Origin: CAZYPB01 sp964649265
GTDB taxonomy: Archaea > Micrarchaeota > Micrarchaeia > Burarchaeales > JAKAKT01
Length of the DNA: 14,549 nucleotides
Reading direction: 5' to 3'
Assembly: GCA_964649265.1 (NCBI GenBank)
Contig: CAZYPB010000025.1
Span: 1 to 14,549, forward strand
In this document: piece after piece, positions 5,114 to 12,868 of the stretch
Layout of the letters: every line of letters starts with the position of its first letter
Position numbering within the stretch: the stretch's first letter is position 1
Notes under the pieces: generated by a model
Seen by the model: only the letters and a program-made list of their open reading frames with translations
Database searches by the model: none
What the model was told of the DNA's origin: nothing
Position numbers and translations under genes: made by a program

Positions 5114-6052
5114 TCACACTGTTTTTGCTGAGGATCCCACTTTTTTTACTTTTCCAGGTATCGGAACAGGCGCTACGCCCGCCATATCTGAAATCATGTT
5201 TATCAGAGGTGTGTCTCCCGGAACAACTATCTTTGCATTTCCTTCCAGTGATTTCTCTATTGTCTCAAGTTTCTTGTAAACCTGCGCCTCGTTTTTGAAG
5301 TGTTTCTGAATCGACTCATTAACCATGCGAATTACCTCTGCATCTGCTTTTGCAATTCTCTCCTTTGCTGATGCCTGTGCATCTGCCTTTAATGTAATTG
5401 CCTTGGCTTCTCCCTCTGCTCTCTTTATCTCTGCTCGTCTGTCTCCGTCAGCTTTAGTCTCTGTTGCAGTTGCAAGATCCTGCGCAGCTATCTTCTCATT
5501 CTCTGCTTTAACAACCATGTTCATTGCATCCTGAACATCTCTTGGTGGGTCTATTTTCTGAAGCTCAACCCTAGTGATATCTATTCCCCATGCATCAGTT
5601 TGAACATCGAGCTCCTTCTCAACTGCACGGTTTATCTCATTCCTGTTCTCATTTGCCTCAGAGAGATTCATCTTACCTATAACTGCCCTCAGAGTTGTCT
5701 GCGCAAGTGAAACAATTGAGTGGTGGTAGTTGTTAACCCTGTAAAGCGCTTTTACTGGGTCTACGACTTTGTAATAGACAACTGCGTCCACTGTTGTGTT
5801 AAGATTGTCTCTTGTTATGACTGTCTGTGGCTCAACATCCACCCTTATCTCAGTTATATTAACCTTTATCATCCTGTCAACAAGCGGAACAATGAAGGTG
5901 AGTCCCTGCTGCGCTGTTCTCCTGTATTTACCAAACCTCTCTACAATCCCTACTTCAACAGGCCTCACCATCCTCAAGGATAAGGCCAATAAAATCAAGC
6001 AGAATAGTGCGACTCCCATTGCCAATGCCAAAAACAAGCTAGTAGTAGCCAT
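5114..6052 (-). CDS. Stomatin-like SPFH/band 7 membrane protein
   Basis: A 312-residue protein with one N-terminal membrane span (about 5-27, LFLALAMGVALFCLILLALS), an SPFH/band 7 domain (about 30-180) and a coiled coil rich in Ala, Glu and Lys (about 180-265). Family hallmarks are VEVGIVERFGKYRRTAQQGL, YRVNNYHHSIVSLAQTTLRA, WGIDITRVELQKIDPPRDV and RAEGEAKAITLKADAQASAK. Stomatin-like proteins oligomerise at the membrane and organise or protect membrane protein complexes. In prokaryotes they often accompany an NfeD or membrane protease partner, but none is seen here. The start has an ideal GGAGGTG ribosome binding site 5 bases upstream. The gene follows glycerate 2-kinase on the same strand after 46 bases and may share its transcript. 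Confidence 0.92.
   Translation of the reverse strand: MATTSLFLALAMGVALFCLILLALSLRMVRPVEVGIVERFGKYRRTAQQGLTFIVPLVDRMIKVNITEIRVDVEPQTVITRDNLNTTVDAVVYYKVVDPVKALYRVNNYHHSIVSLAQTTLRAVIGKMNLSEANENRNEINRAVEKELDVQTDAWGIDITRVELQKIDPPRDVQDAMNMVVKAENEKIAAQDLATATETKADGDRRAEIKRAEGEAKAITLKADAQASAKERIAKADAEVIRMVNESIQKHFKNEAQVYKKLETIEKSLEGNAKIVVPGDTPLINMISDMAGVAPVPIPGKVKKVGSSAKTV
5121..5152 (+). terminator. ybjQ-like gene terminator embedded in the SPFH gene
   Basis: Ten bases after the stop codon come a five-T run, then C(T)7AC(T)4CC. These lie inside the C-terminal codons of the opposing SPFH gene, where they read as Lys/Val on the minus strand. Such oligo-T stretches are sufficient for archaeal termination. 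Confidence 0.45.
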
Positions 6053-6062
6053 ATATACACCT

Positions 6063-6098
6063 CCAAAAAAATTTTGAGTAATAAGAATAAATTCTTTT
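6063..6098 (-). promoter_or_regulatory. Short spacer with hairpin, T run and ribosome binding site before the SPFH gene
   Basis: After the kinase stop, the minus strand holds AAGAATTTATTCTT, a 5-bp palindromic hairpin with a TTTA loop. AAAATTTTTTT and the GGAGGTG site follow. The hairpin plus T run could attenuate read-through, or the AATTTATTC could act as a TATA box for the SPFH gene. The sequence does not decide between these. Confidence 0.3.
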
Positions 6099-7361
6099 CT
6101 ATTTTTTAGAGATTCCTATTATCAGGTCATTTATGTTTGTTCCAGTTAAACCAGTGAATATTGCATCTCCCTTGCTTAGTAAATAGGAATTAGAATCATT
6201 ATTTTGGAGAAATTTCTGAGCATTTGATTCAGCTGTTTTTCCATCGACAAGCGCTCCTGCCGCATGTGAATTGCCGTCTATTCCATCTGTTCCCATTGAG
6301 GCAAGTACTGCATCAGTTCCCTTTATTTTGAGTGCGCAGCTTAGAGCAAGTTCCTGGTTTCTGCCACCGATTCCCTTCCCTTTAACCTTAACTGTTGTTT
6401 CTCCCCCCGCAACAAATGATTTACCTTCTGCGAGTTTATGCGAAAGTGCAACCCCAACGTCCCTTGCTTCACCTGTTACGTTCTCAATAACAACGTGTTC
6501 TATTCCTCTTTTCTTTAATGTTTCCGAAGCTACTTTAATCCCCAGGGTGTTGTTTGCTATTATCTTTATCCTTGATTTCTCGAATGCAGGCGAACCTGGT
6601 TTTGGGGTTTCGGATATGGAGCCACTTATCCCCTTTAGAACCAATGCTTTTACATTGGAAAATTTCTCCCATGCGCGGTATTTCTCAAGAATTCTCTTTG
6701 TGTCTGAGAATGTGGTCATATCAGGGACAGTGGGTCCTGAGGCAATTACATCTAATCTATCCCCAACAACATCAGATATCACAACTGTCCTAAGGGTGCA
6801 GTGGGAGAATTTGTTTGCAAGCCATCCTCCCTTAATCTGCGATAGGTGCTTTCTAACGGTGTTTAATTCTGCTATGTCTGCTCCAGCTTCCATTATGTGC
6901 TTGCTGACTGCCATCTTTTCCTCAAGAGATATTCCTTCACTTGGCAAGCACATAAGAGCAGAGCCACCTCCGGAAAGAAGGCATAGTGTAAGATCGTTTT
7001 CATTAACTTTCTTGGATAAATCAAGTATCTTCAATGCTCCTTGAATGCTTCCGTCATTTGGGAATGGGTGGCCTGCTTGTACGAATTCTATTTTGCCTGA
7101 GTGGGCTTCTGTTCCTTCTGGAACGCAGATAACACCTTCTTTTATCCTGAATAGTTTCTCAGCTGAAAGTGCCATACCTGCCCCAGCTTTTCCGGCACCT
7201 ATCAAGTAGATGTTCTCGTATCTTGAGGAATCGATTGATTTTGCTATCCCTTTCATCAAGTTCTCAGGGGAAGCTGCTGAAAGTGCATTCTCTAGTGCAT
7301 CGAGTATGATTGAGCGTAATTTCGAATTCTTTTGGAGTTCCTTTCTATTTTTAATCAACAT
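6099..7361 (-). CDS. Glycerate 2-kinase (DUF4147/MOFRL family)
   Basis: A complete 420-residue enzyme of the MOFRL-type glycerate kinase family. It phosphorylates D-glycerate with ATP to 2-phosphoglycerate, feeding the lower half of glycolysis or modified Entner-Doudoroff pathways in the cytosol. The N-terminal DUF4147 domain shows IYLIGAGKAGAGMA (about 51-64), HPFPNDGS, LLSGGGSALMCLP (128-140), ELNTVRKHLSQIKGGWLA (165-182) and SDVVGDRLDVIASGPTVPD (196-214). The C-terminal MOFRL domain shows AGGETTVKVKGKGIGGRNQE (318-337), GTDGIDGNSHAAGALVD (357-373) and GLTGTNINDL (404-413). No key motif is missing. The ATG at 7361 lacks a well-spaced ribosome binding site, and a TATA-like AGTTTATCTA lies about 26 bases upstream, so it is probably leaderless. 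The SPFH gene follows 46 bases downstream. Confidence 0.95.
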   Translation of the reverse strand: MLIKNRKELQKNSKLRSIILDALENALSAASPENLMKGIAKSIDSSRYENIYLIGAGKAGAGMALSAEKLFRIKEGVICVPEGTEAHSGKIEFVQAGHPFPNDGSIQGALKILDLSKKVNENDLTLCLLSGGGSALMCLPSEGISLEEKMAVSKHIMEAGADIAELNTVRKHLSQIKGGWLANKFSHCTLRTVVISDVVGDRLDVIASGPTVPDMTTFSDTKRILEKYRAWEKFSNVKALVLKGISGSISETPKPGSPAFEKSRIKIIANNTLGIKVASETLKKRGIEHVVIENVTGEARDVGVALSHKLAEGKSFVAGGETTVKVKGKGIGGRNQELALSCALKIKGTDAVLASMGTDGIDGNSHAAGALVDGKTAESNAQKFLQNNDSNSYLLSKGDAIFTGLTGTNINDLIIGISKK

Positions 7362-7508
7362 ATCACTAATTAGAAATGGTAGATAAACTATTTCTTCTTT
7401 CCCATAAGGGACAGTCTCTCCTGGAAATACATCTCAGTTATGGAAAATACGTTGTGCAAAGAAACTTAAGTATGCAATATACAAATTTAGGTAAGATGAG
7501 GCGAGCAA
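7362..7508. promoter_or_regulatory. Divergent promoter interval between glycerate kinase and the HerA-like ATPase
   Basis: Minus-strand AGTTTATCTA (near 7383-7392) is placed for a leaderless kinase message. On the plus strand CTTAAGTATGC and AATATACAAA (about 7466-7486) are TATA candidates for the ATPase gene. A 6-bp inverted repeat CCATAA/TTATGG (7402-7407, 7438-7443) is present but weak. No open frame or RNA gene is evident. Confidence 0.35.
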
Positions 7509-9563
7509 ATGAAAGTAAGGGAGATGCATCTTTACTCGGAGAAGGTGACTGAGGAGGAAGTTCATAACCTCTTTGACCATATACTTAAGGCCAAGCTGCC
7601 TCTTTTTGGTTTCATTGATTTTAGGAACCTTTTCTCCTTAAATTTCGTAAGGTTTATTGCATGCAGACAGAACAACACGATAAAGTTCTACCTTAAAGAG
7701 AAGAGAACGCTGCAGAATCTCTCAGCACTTGTTTTTCCTTTCAGGCTTTCAGAAGTAAGTGAACTAAACAGCGTAAAGGGAAGGGTCGGGATTATACCGA
7801 AAATCTATCTGCTTGGAGGGGGGCATGAATTCCTTGGATTCATGATGAAGGAGAGCATTGCTGAAATGCGCCTAAAGATGATTAGGATCTTTTGGAGGAC
7901 ATTTGCAATAGGCTCTGCAGTTAATGAAGATGGAAAAAAGAGCATGATATTTCTAAGAAAACCAGCTAAGTTTCTTAGGGTTGATCTTGAGAGAAATCCC
8001 TCAGTATATATTGAGATACTTGAGCCCATACCGAAAAAGATGGCTACAAAATCCAATTATCCTGTTTTCTATGATACTGGGATGACACTTGGAGTTGATA
8101 ATTTTGATCCATTCCAGCACACCATGGTTGCTGGAGCCTCGGGTACTGGTAAGAGCAAAGCACTTTATGTGCTCCTAAGGGCCATGGAGGAAAAATACAA
8201 AGAAGATACTAGAATACTTGTGCTCGATCCCCATGGCGAGTTCGGGTCCATGTTTCCTGTTGATGATAGGATTGATTTTATTAAGAGCTATGTCGAGCCA
8301 CTTGAGATAGGTGAAAAGAGAAGCCCCCTTCTAACACAGCTGACAGCCCAGCTTCTATCCTCCTCTATTGGAGAGCAGAACAAGTATTCTGAGAGAGTGC
8401 TCTTCTATGCTGTTCACCTTCTAACTGAGTTGGGAGGACTTACTCTGAAGAACATAAATGGACTCTTAACTGATTCGGCAACAAGAGCTGAGTTTGTAAG
8501 TCAGAGCAGTAATGATGAAGTGAAGAGATTCTTTGATGAGGAGTTCAATGATATCTACATCCATCATTTCAATGATGCTGTCCTCCCGATACTTAACTTC
8601 ATAGGTGAGTATGAGCTCTATTTGGGAAAGACGATGAAGAAGGTTAATCTTCTCCAACACATGAAAAAGAACAGGATCACTGTAATATCATTCGACCCGC
8701 ATTTCTTTGGGAAGAGGATGATCTCCTTCCTTGCGGGTTCCGTGATAAACCAGATGTATGCACTTGCAATAACTGGGAAACTGCAGGATAAGAAGACCAT
8801 ACTTGCAATAGATGAGTTCTCACGGGTTCAGAACAGGGTTGCAAAGGATATATTGATAGAAACTAGGAAATTCAACCTCTTTCTTTACTTCTCAATCCAG
8901 TACCTAAACCAACTGGACAAGGAGGTATACGATAGTGTTGTTTCGAATGTAAGGAATATAGTTGCATTCAAATTATCAAGAGAGGATGCGACATCAGTCA
9001 GTTCAATAATGGAGATAAAGATAGAGGAGTTCTTCAAAAAGAACAGGAGCAGTACAGAGCTTGAGGAATCTAAAAAGGAGATGTTTGTAAGGCTTCATCA
9101 GAGGGAGTGTATTGTAAGGGTGTTTGATGGAAGGAGCTACATATTGCCAATGAAAATGCAGGTTGTAGACACTGCGAAGTGGGGATGGACTCCTGAGATG
9201 GAAGAAAATGCTGCTCAGGAAAGGGCCAGGGATCCAGATAGGGGGGAGGATGTGCCTCCGCCAGCAGAACAACCTGAAGAACCTCAACCACCTGTTCCCG
9301 AACCAACACAACAGGAACCTGCACCTCCAACTGAACCACCAGCCCCAGAACCTGCTCAACAACCTCCTCCCGAAACAGTTGAGGAGAAGCCACCTGAGAA
9401 GAAATCCCGCAAAAAGAGAGAGGAGATACACGAGGCTACTAAAGATGAGGGGGATCCTCCGAAGCCTCCACCCCTGTTCTCAAAACAAGCAAATGATTCC
9501 TTTGGCGGTGCGAGTGTTTCGGGGGACGATCTTTTCGGTAGGAAATCCCTGAAAAAGAAATAG
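7509..9563 (+). CDS. HerA/VirB4-like P-loop ATPase (DUF87 type) with proline-rich tail
   Basis: A 684-residue protein. The ATPase core has Walker A GASGTGKS (209-216, Lys 215), a LDPHGEFG block (239-246) typical of HerA/VirB4/FtsK-family motors, and Walker B TILAIDEF (430-437, Asp 435, Glu 436). A NLFLYFSIQYLNQLD segment then resembles the sensor region. These enzymes form hexameric rings that pump DNA or protein. Residues 1-190 show no recognisable domain and no membrane span. From about 564 to the end the chain becomes a low-complexity Pro/Glu/Gln-rich, presumably disordered tail with a basic KKSRKKR patch and a terminal Lys cluster. The start has GAGGCGA about 5 bases upstream. It is first in a tight cluster, with the next gene beginning 8 bases after its stop. 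No NurA-type or other nuclease partner is visible, so a role in transfer, segregation or defence is undecided. Confidence 0.85.
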   Translation: MKVREMHLYSEKVTEEEVHNLFDHILKAKLPLFGFIDFRNLFSLNFVRFIACRQNNTIKFYLKEKRTLQNLSALVFPFRLSEVSELNSVKGRVGIIPKIYLLGGGHEFLGFMMKESIAEMRLKMIRIFWRTFAIGSAVNEDGKKSMIFLRKPAKFLRVDLERNPSVYIEILEPIPKKMATKSNYPVFYDTGMTLGVDNFDPFQHTMVAGASGTGKSKALYVLLRAMEEKYKEDTRILVLDPHGEFGSMFPVDDRIDFIKSYVEPLEIGEKRSPLLTQLTAQLLSSSIGEQNKYSERVLFYAVHLLTELGGLTLKNINGLLTDSATRAEFVSQSSNDEVKRFFDEEFNDIYIHHFNDAVLPILNFIGEYELYLGKTMKKVNLLQHMKKNRITVISFDPHFFGKRMISFLAGSVINQMYALAITGKLQDKKTILAIDEFSRVQNRVAKDILIETRKFNLFLYFSIQYLNQLDKEVYDSVVSNVRNIVAFKLSREDATSVSSIMEIKIEEFFKKNRSSTELEESKKEMFVRLHQRECIVRVFDGRSYILPMKMQVVDTAKWGWTPEMEENAAQERARDPDRGEDVPPPAEQPEEPQPPVPEPTQQEPAPPTEPPAPEPAQQPPPETVEEKPPEKKSRKKREEIHEATKDEGDPPKPPPLFSKQANDSFGGASVSGDDLFGRKSLKKK

Positions 9564-9571
9564 GTTTTTGG

Positions 9572-11116
9572 ATGGATGTAAACTCTGCTTGGAAGAGTAC
9601 ATGTTCTCTTTTGCTAGGAGGCGAGATTGGGGATATTGATGAATACAAAGAGTACTTGTGTGACAGACAGTATGTTCCATACACTGAGGGGAAATCCGTT
9701 ATTTCTGGGAAGAAAGTGGTAATTGGCGCAACTAGGTATGGGGAGAATCCAAAAGTAATCTCCCAGAATGAGATCGATTACCACAAGAAACTAACTCTCA
9801 ACATAAATGAGATAAAGGACATAGATTCTCTTATGGAATCACTTAAGGATAGGTTCCATTATGCTGGTAATAAGATATTTGGGAATTCCAAATTCTATGA
9901 AGATGTTGACAATTGCTCAGATAGTTTCTATACATACAAATCACACACCGTTTTCTCATCCAAATATGTAGGGTATTCTATTTTCATAAGGGAAGGAAGT
10001 GAATATGTTTTTGGATGTGGGCCACTTATGAACTGTAAACATGTTATACGTGGTTTGGGGGCTGAGAAACTTCAGAGGTGCTTTGAGTTTTGTAACATGG
10101 CCTTGTGTTCTGATATGTACTATACCTCAGATTGTATTGGGTGTTCTGAATGTATGTTCACATTTAACCAAAGATCAAAAAGATACTGCATAGGCAATCT
10201 TGAGTTGTCTCCGGATAAGTATAGACAAATTAAGAAGAAATTACTTGGGGAGTTGAGGGAATATCTTAAAAAAAATAAATCACTTCCATCCCTTTTCGAT
10301 TTTCATTCAGTTCCGGATATATCAGGAGTTAACGCCCCTGAGATACCTCCTGAAACTGCAGACCTTAAACCAGTTGAGGAGGCATTCAGAGACGCAACTA
10401 ATTTAGTTTTTGGTGTTAAGCTCGGACCAATAGATAAGTATGCGAAGTTTTTAAGGGAGAACATAGAACCTGTAAGAAAGGGGAAAACTCCTTTTGGGAA
10501 TGACATATTTTATTCTGATTACTACTGGAGCAAGCATATTCCTGAGCACAGGATGATTCATCACAGAGAAGCGGTTGAAGCATCTAAATTGAAAATAAGT
10601 ATAGAAGAGGACGAAGAGATAGATCTTAAGAAAATCCTTGATAAGGTAAGTGCTGTTGCGTTCTACCCAGTTACTTTTGTTGAGGGGGACAGCAAGAACT
10701 GCCTTGAAGTTCCTATGCAATACATGGCAGTTGATAGTTATCATATGAGCGACTGCACCAGATCAAAGAAATGCTCTTGCAACATACACTGTCAGAACTG
10801 CGATTCTGTTTTTGGTTCAGGGATTCTTATGGTTCATTCATCCTTCTGCATCAGGTGCCAGGATTGCTACAAAAACAATGCGTGCCTGGAGATGGATTCA
10901 TGCAAGAGCTGCACACGCTCCATGTTCTGCCATAATTGTGAGAACCTTCAGGATAGTATGTTCTGTTTTAACACGAAAAACAAGAAGTATGCCGTTGGGA
11001 ATGTTGAGATAGGGAGAGAAAAGTACATGGAGATAAGGGCAATGGTTCTTAAGGAGCTCCTGAATAGATTAGAGGAGAAGGGGACATTTGGTTTTGATGT
11101 CTGTAATCTTGGGTGA
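9572..11116 (+). CDS. Cys-rich duplicated protein A, function unknown
   Basis: A 514-residue soluble protein with about 28 cysteines and no membrane span. It consists of two homologous halves (about 1-245 and 265-510). Each half has an N-terminal alpha/beta part and then a Cys-rich repeat region, ending in a shared block: RYCIGNLELSPDKY near 204-217 and KYAVGNVEIGREKY near 472-485. The second half has cysteines at 426, 429, 432, 438, 444, 447, 453, 456 and 465, mostly in CX2C and CX5C spacing (SFCIRCQDCY, MFCHNCEN). The short Cys/Asp/Ser-rich repeats suggest a stacked beta-solenoid or metal-binding ladder. I recall similar anonymous proteins in CPR and DPANN genomes ending in an 'FGC-gLRnKqYcIlNkqYskeeY' motif, but know of no assigned function. 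The ATG lies 8 bases after the ATPase stop with a weak AGGT site, implying co-transcription. Confidence 0.85.
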   Translation: MDVNSAWKSTCSLLLGGEIGDIDEYKEYLCDRQYVPYTEGKSVISGKKVVIGATRYGENPKVISQNEIDYHKKLTLNINEIKDIDSLMESLKDRFHYAGNKIFGNSKFYEDVDNCSDSFYTYKSHTVFSSKYVGYSIFIREGSEYVFGCGPLMNCKHVIRGLGAEKLQRCFEFCNMALCSDMYYTSDCIGCSECMFTFNQRSKRYCIGNLELSPDKYRQIKKKLLGELREYLKKNKSLPSLFDFHSVPDISGVNAPEIPPETADLKPVEEAFRDATNLVFGVKLGPIDKYAKFLRENIEPVRKGKTPFGNDIFYSDYYWSKHIPEHRMIHHREAVEASKLKISIEEDEEIDLKKILDKVSAVAFYPVTFVEGDSKNCLEVPMQYMAVDSYHMSDCTRSKKCSCNIHCQNCDSVFGSGILMVHSSFCIRCQDCYKNNACLEMDSCKSCTRSMFCHNCENLQDSMFCFNTKNKKYAVGNVEIGREKYMEIRAMVLKELLNRLEEKGTFGFDVCNLG

Positions 11117-11123
11117 TCTGAGC

Positions 11124-12698
11124 TTGACTGAGACTCTGAAGGTGTTGAACAAACGCTGGAAAAACGCCTGCAGGATTGTTCTAAAGGAAGAAGTTGGGGA
11201 TTTTTCTGATTTTGTTCCATGGCTTAAGGAGAGAAACGAACCCATAGTCCATAGGGAATCAAGCATCTCAGGAAAGGAGACAACTTATGCGATTGATGAG
11301 TACCAAGAGAACTCTAAATGGGCTGATTTCAGTGAAATAGATTTCGATAAGAAATTCGAACCACTAACTATAAACGAGATAAAGGATATAGACTCACTAC
11401 TGGGAGCATTGCAAGAAAGATTCTATTACACTGGCAATATGGTATTGGGCAACTCAAAGCACTCCGAAAGAAGTTCAGATGTAAGTGACAGCTTCTATAT
11501 TTATGAGTCTGGGAGAATAGGTGATTCGAAATACATTGGCTGTAGCACCATGGGGCGGCTCGTTGAAGATATGTATGGATGTAATGCGATGGGGGAATCT
11601 GCATTCTGCATAAAATGTCCCGAAACATATAAGGACAAGAGACTTTTCGAAGTTTGGATGAGTCAGAACTGCAATGATTGCTATTATTCATATGGGCTGG
11701 ATGCATGCACTGACTGCATCTTCTGTTTCCATCTTAAGAACGGGAGGCAAGCTGTTGGTAATCTTAAGATAAGCAGGGAGAAATACAATTCAATTAAAAA
11801 CAAGCTTCTTTCTGAGGTAGTTAGTGTGTTAAAACGTAACAAAAGAGTTCCCTCACTTATGGATATTGTCAGTAAAGCATCAGTAACCAAACCAACACTT
11901 CCAAAAATGAAAAAAGAAACTCAAAAAGAAACAAAGATGAAACCAATTGATGATGCGTTCTCAAGAACATGCAAACTTATTTTTGGAAAGTCGCTTCCTG
12001 GTAATGTTGAAACATATTCTGAATATCTGGAGATGCACATTCAGAAAATGGAGAGGTGTGAATCAGTAATTAGCGGGAAGGAGTTTTACAGGGGAGATTA
12101 CGGTAACTATTTCGATCTTCCAAAAAACAGGCTTATTGGATTCAAGGAAGCATCCATACTTGGGGAGAATGCTAAGCTCACAAGAGAAGAAATTGATTCG
12201 ATTAATTTCTGCAATGCACACGAGTTTATAGGGAGGATTGCGTTCTTCTCAACTGAGATATATGTTGAACCAAATGAAAACATAATTGATTGTCCGCTCA
12301 CTGGCTACTCCTCAAATTCTCTCAAGTCCTTTCCGTTGGTTTATTCAAAAAACTGCGCGTATAATTTCTGGCCAAGGAGCTCGGAACACCTCTTTGGCTG
12401 CAGACAGATGTTCGACTCTGCTTTCTGCATAAACTGCTATTACTCCGTTAAGCTTACCAGATGTTTTGAGATGGATGCATGCAGAGATTGTTCTGACTCA
12501 TTGTTCTGCCACAATTGCGAGAATGTGCATGATTCAATGTTCTGCTTCAATGTGAAGAATTTGAGGTATGCAATTGGGAATGTGGAGGTTGGGAAAGAGA
12601 AATTCGAGCAGATAAAGAGTATTGTTCTAAAACAAATAAATAATGATCTTAAAGTTAAGAAGGATTTTAAGTGGGACATCTATAATATTGGTAGATGA
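11124..12698 (+). CDS. Cys-rich duplicated protein B, paralogue of A
   Basis: A protein of about 524 residues, the tandem paralogue of A with the same two-half layout. Nearly identical blocks include INEIKDIDSL with GNSK (first halves) and CHNCEN-x2-DSMFCFN-x3-YAIGNVEVG (second halves). The halves are joined by a Lys/Pro linker (about 265-285). I place the start at the TTG 11124: GGTGATC, a perfect match to the 16S 3' tail, lies at 11112-11118 about 5 bases upstream and overlaps the stop codon of A. The resulting N-terminus also aligns with A within a few residues. In-frame TTG 11088 and ATG 11097 inside gene A are alternatives. First-half cysteines are fewer than in the second half. A shared role with A and the ATPase is inferred from spacing alone. 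Confidence 0.83.
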   Translation: MTETLKVLNKRWKNACRIVLKEEVGDFSDFVPWLKERNEPIVHRESSISGKETTYAIDEYQENSKWADFSEIDFDKKFEPLTINEIKDIDSLLGALQERFYYTGNMVLGNSKHSERSSDVSDSFYIYESGRIGDSKYIGCSTMGRLVEDMYGCNAMGESAFCIKCPETYKDKRLFEVWMSQNCNDCYYSYGLDACTDCIFCFHLKNGRQAVGNLKISREKYNSIKNKLLSEVVSVLKRNKRVPSLMDIVSKASVTKPTLPKMKKETQKETKMKPIDDAFSRTCKLIFGKSLPGNVETYSEYLEMHIQKMERCESVISGKEFYRGDYGNYFDLPKNRLIGFKEASILGENAKLTREEIDSINFCNAHEFIGRIAFFSTEIYVEPNENIIDCPLTGYSSNSLKSFPLVYSKNCAYNFWPRSSEHLFGCRQMFDSAFCINCYYSVKLTRCFEMDACRDCSDSLFCHNCENVHDSMFCFNVKNLRYAIGNVEVGKEKFEQIKSIVLKQINNDLKVKKDFKWDIYNIGR

Positions 12699-12837
12699 GT
12701 ATATAGAGAAGCAGAAATCCCCGCAGAAGGAGATTCTCAGGAAAGTTAGAGCGGTAACGGTGCACTCCTTGGAAGAGATAGATGAAAAGAAGATTGTGAA
12801 GTTGCTGAAACTTGTCAAGAAACCCGTTCATCAGTGA
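12688..12837 (+). pseudogene. Short DUF1801-like remnant
   Basis: The frame overlaps the last 11 bases of gene B and gives about 50 residues: VDEYIEKQKSPQKEILRKVR, followed by AVTVHSLEEIDEKKIVKLLK and LVKKPVHQ. The first half matches the start of DUF1801 proteins ('-eYia-qp-p-k-iL-kiR'). The second half resembles the end of some members ('-lyikkLeDiDlkvLekLik'). The roughly 60-80 residues that should lie between them, including the sheet region, are missing. I read this as an internally deleted copy, although a functional mini-protein cannot be excluded. The start is uncertain: TTG 12688 has no ribosome binding site, and the frame stays open back to 12643. Confidence 0.45.
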
Positions 12838-12862
12838 TCAATATTATAAAAATCGAATCCTG

Positions 12863-12868
12863 AAAAAA
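12863..12868 (-). terminator. Oligo-T terminator after the caspase-like gene
   Basis: On the minus strand a six-T run follows directly after the TAG stop (12871-12869), and a second five-T run lies about 10 bases on. The 31 bases between this gene and the convergent DUF1801-like remnant hold nothing else. Confidence 0.45.

Noticed and set aside
6271..7044. Long open frame on the plus strand opposite glycerate 2-kinase
   Set aside because: It is the antisense shadow of a gene with full family motifs. The translation is Ser/Pro-rich with no recognisable domain or ribosome binding site.
7402..7443. Inverted repeat CCATAA/TTATGG as an operator
   Set aside because: Six base pairs with a 30-base loop is within chance expectation for this composition.
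9003..9431. Minus-strand frames opposite the ATPase tail
   Set aside because: Low-complexity Pro/Gln codons read backwards give Leu/Trp/Arg-rich nonsense with no start signals.
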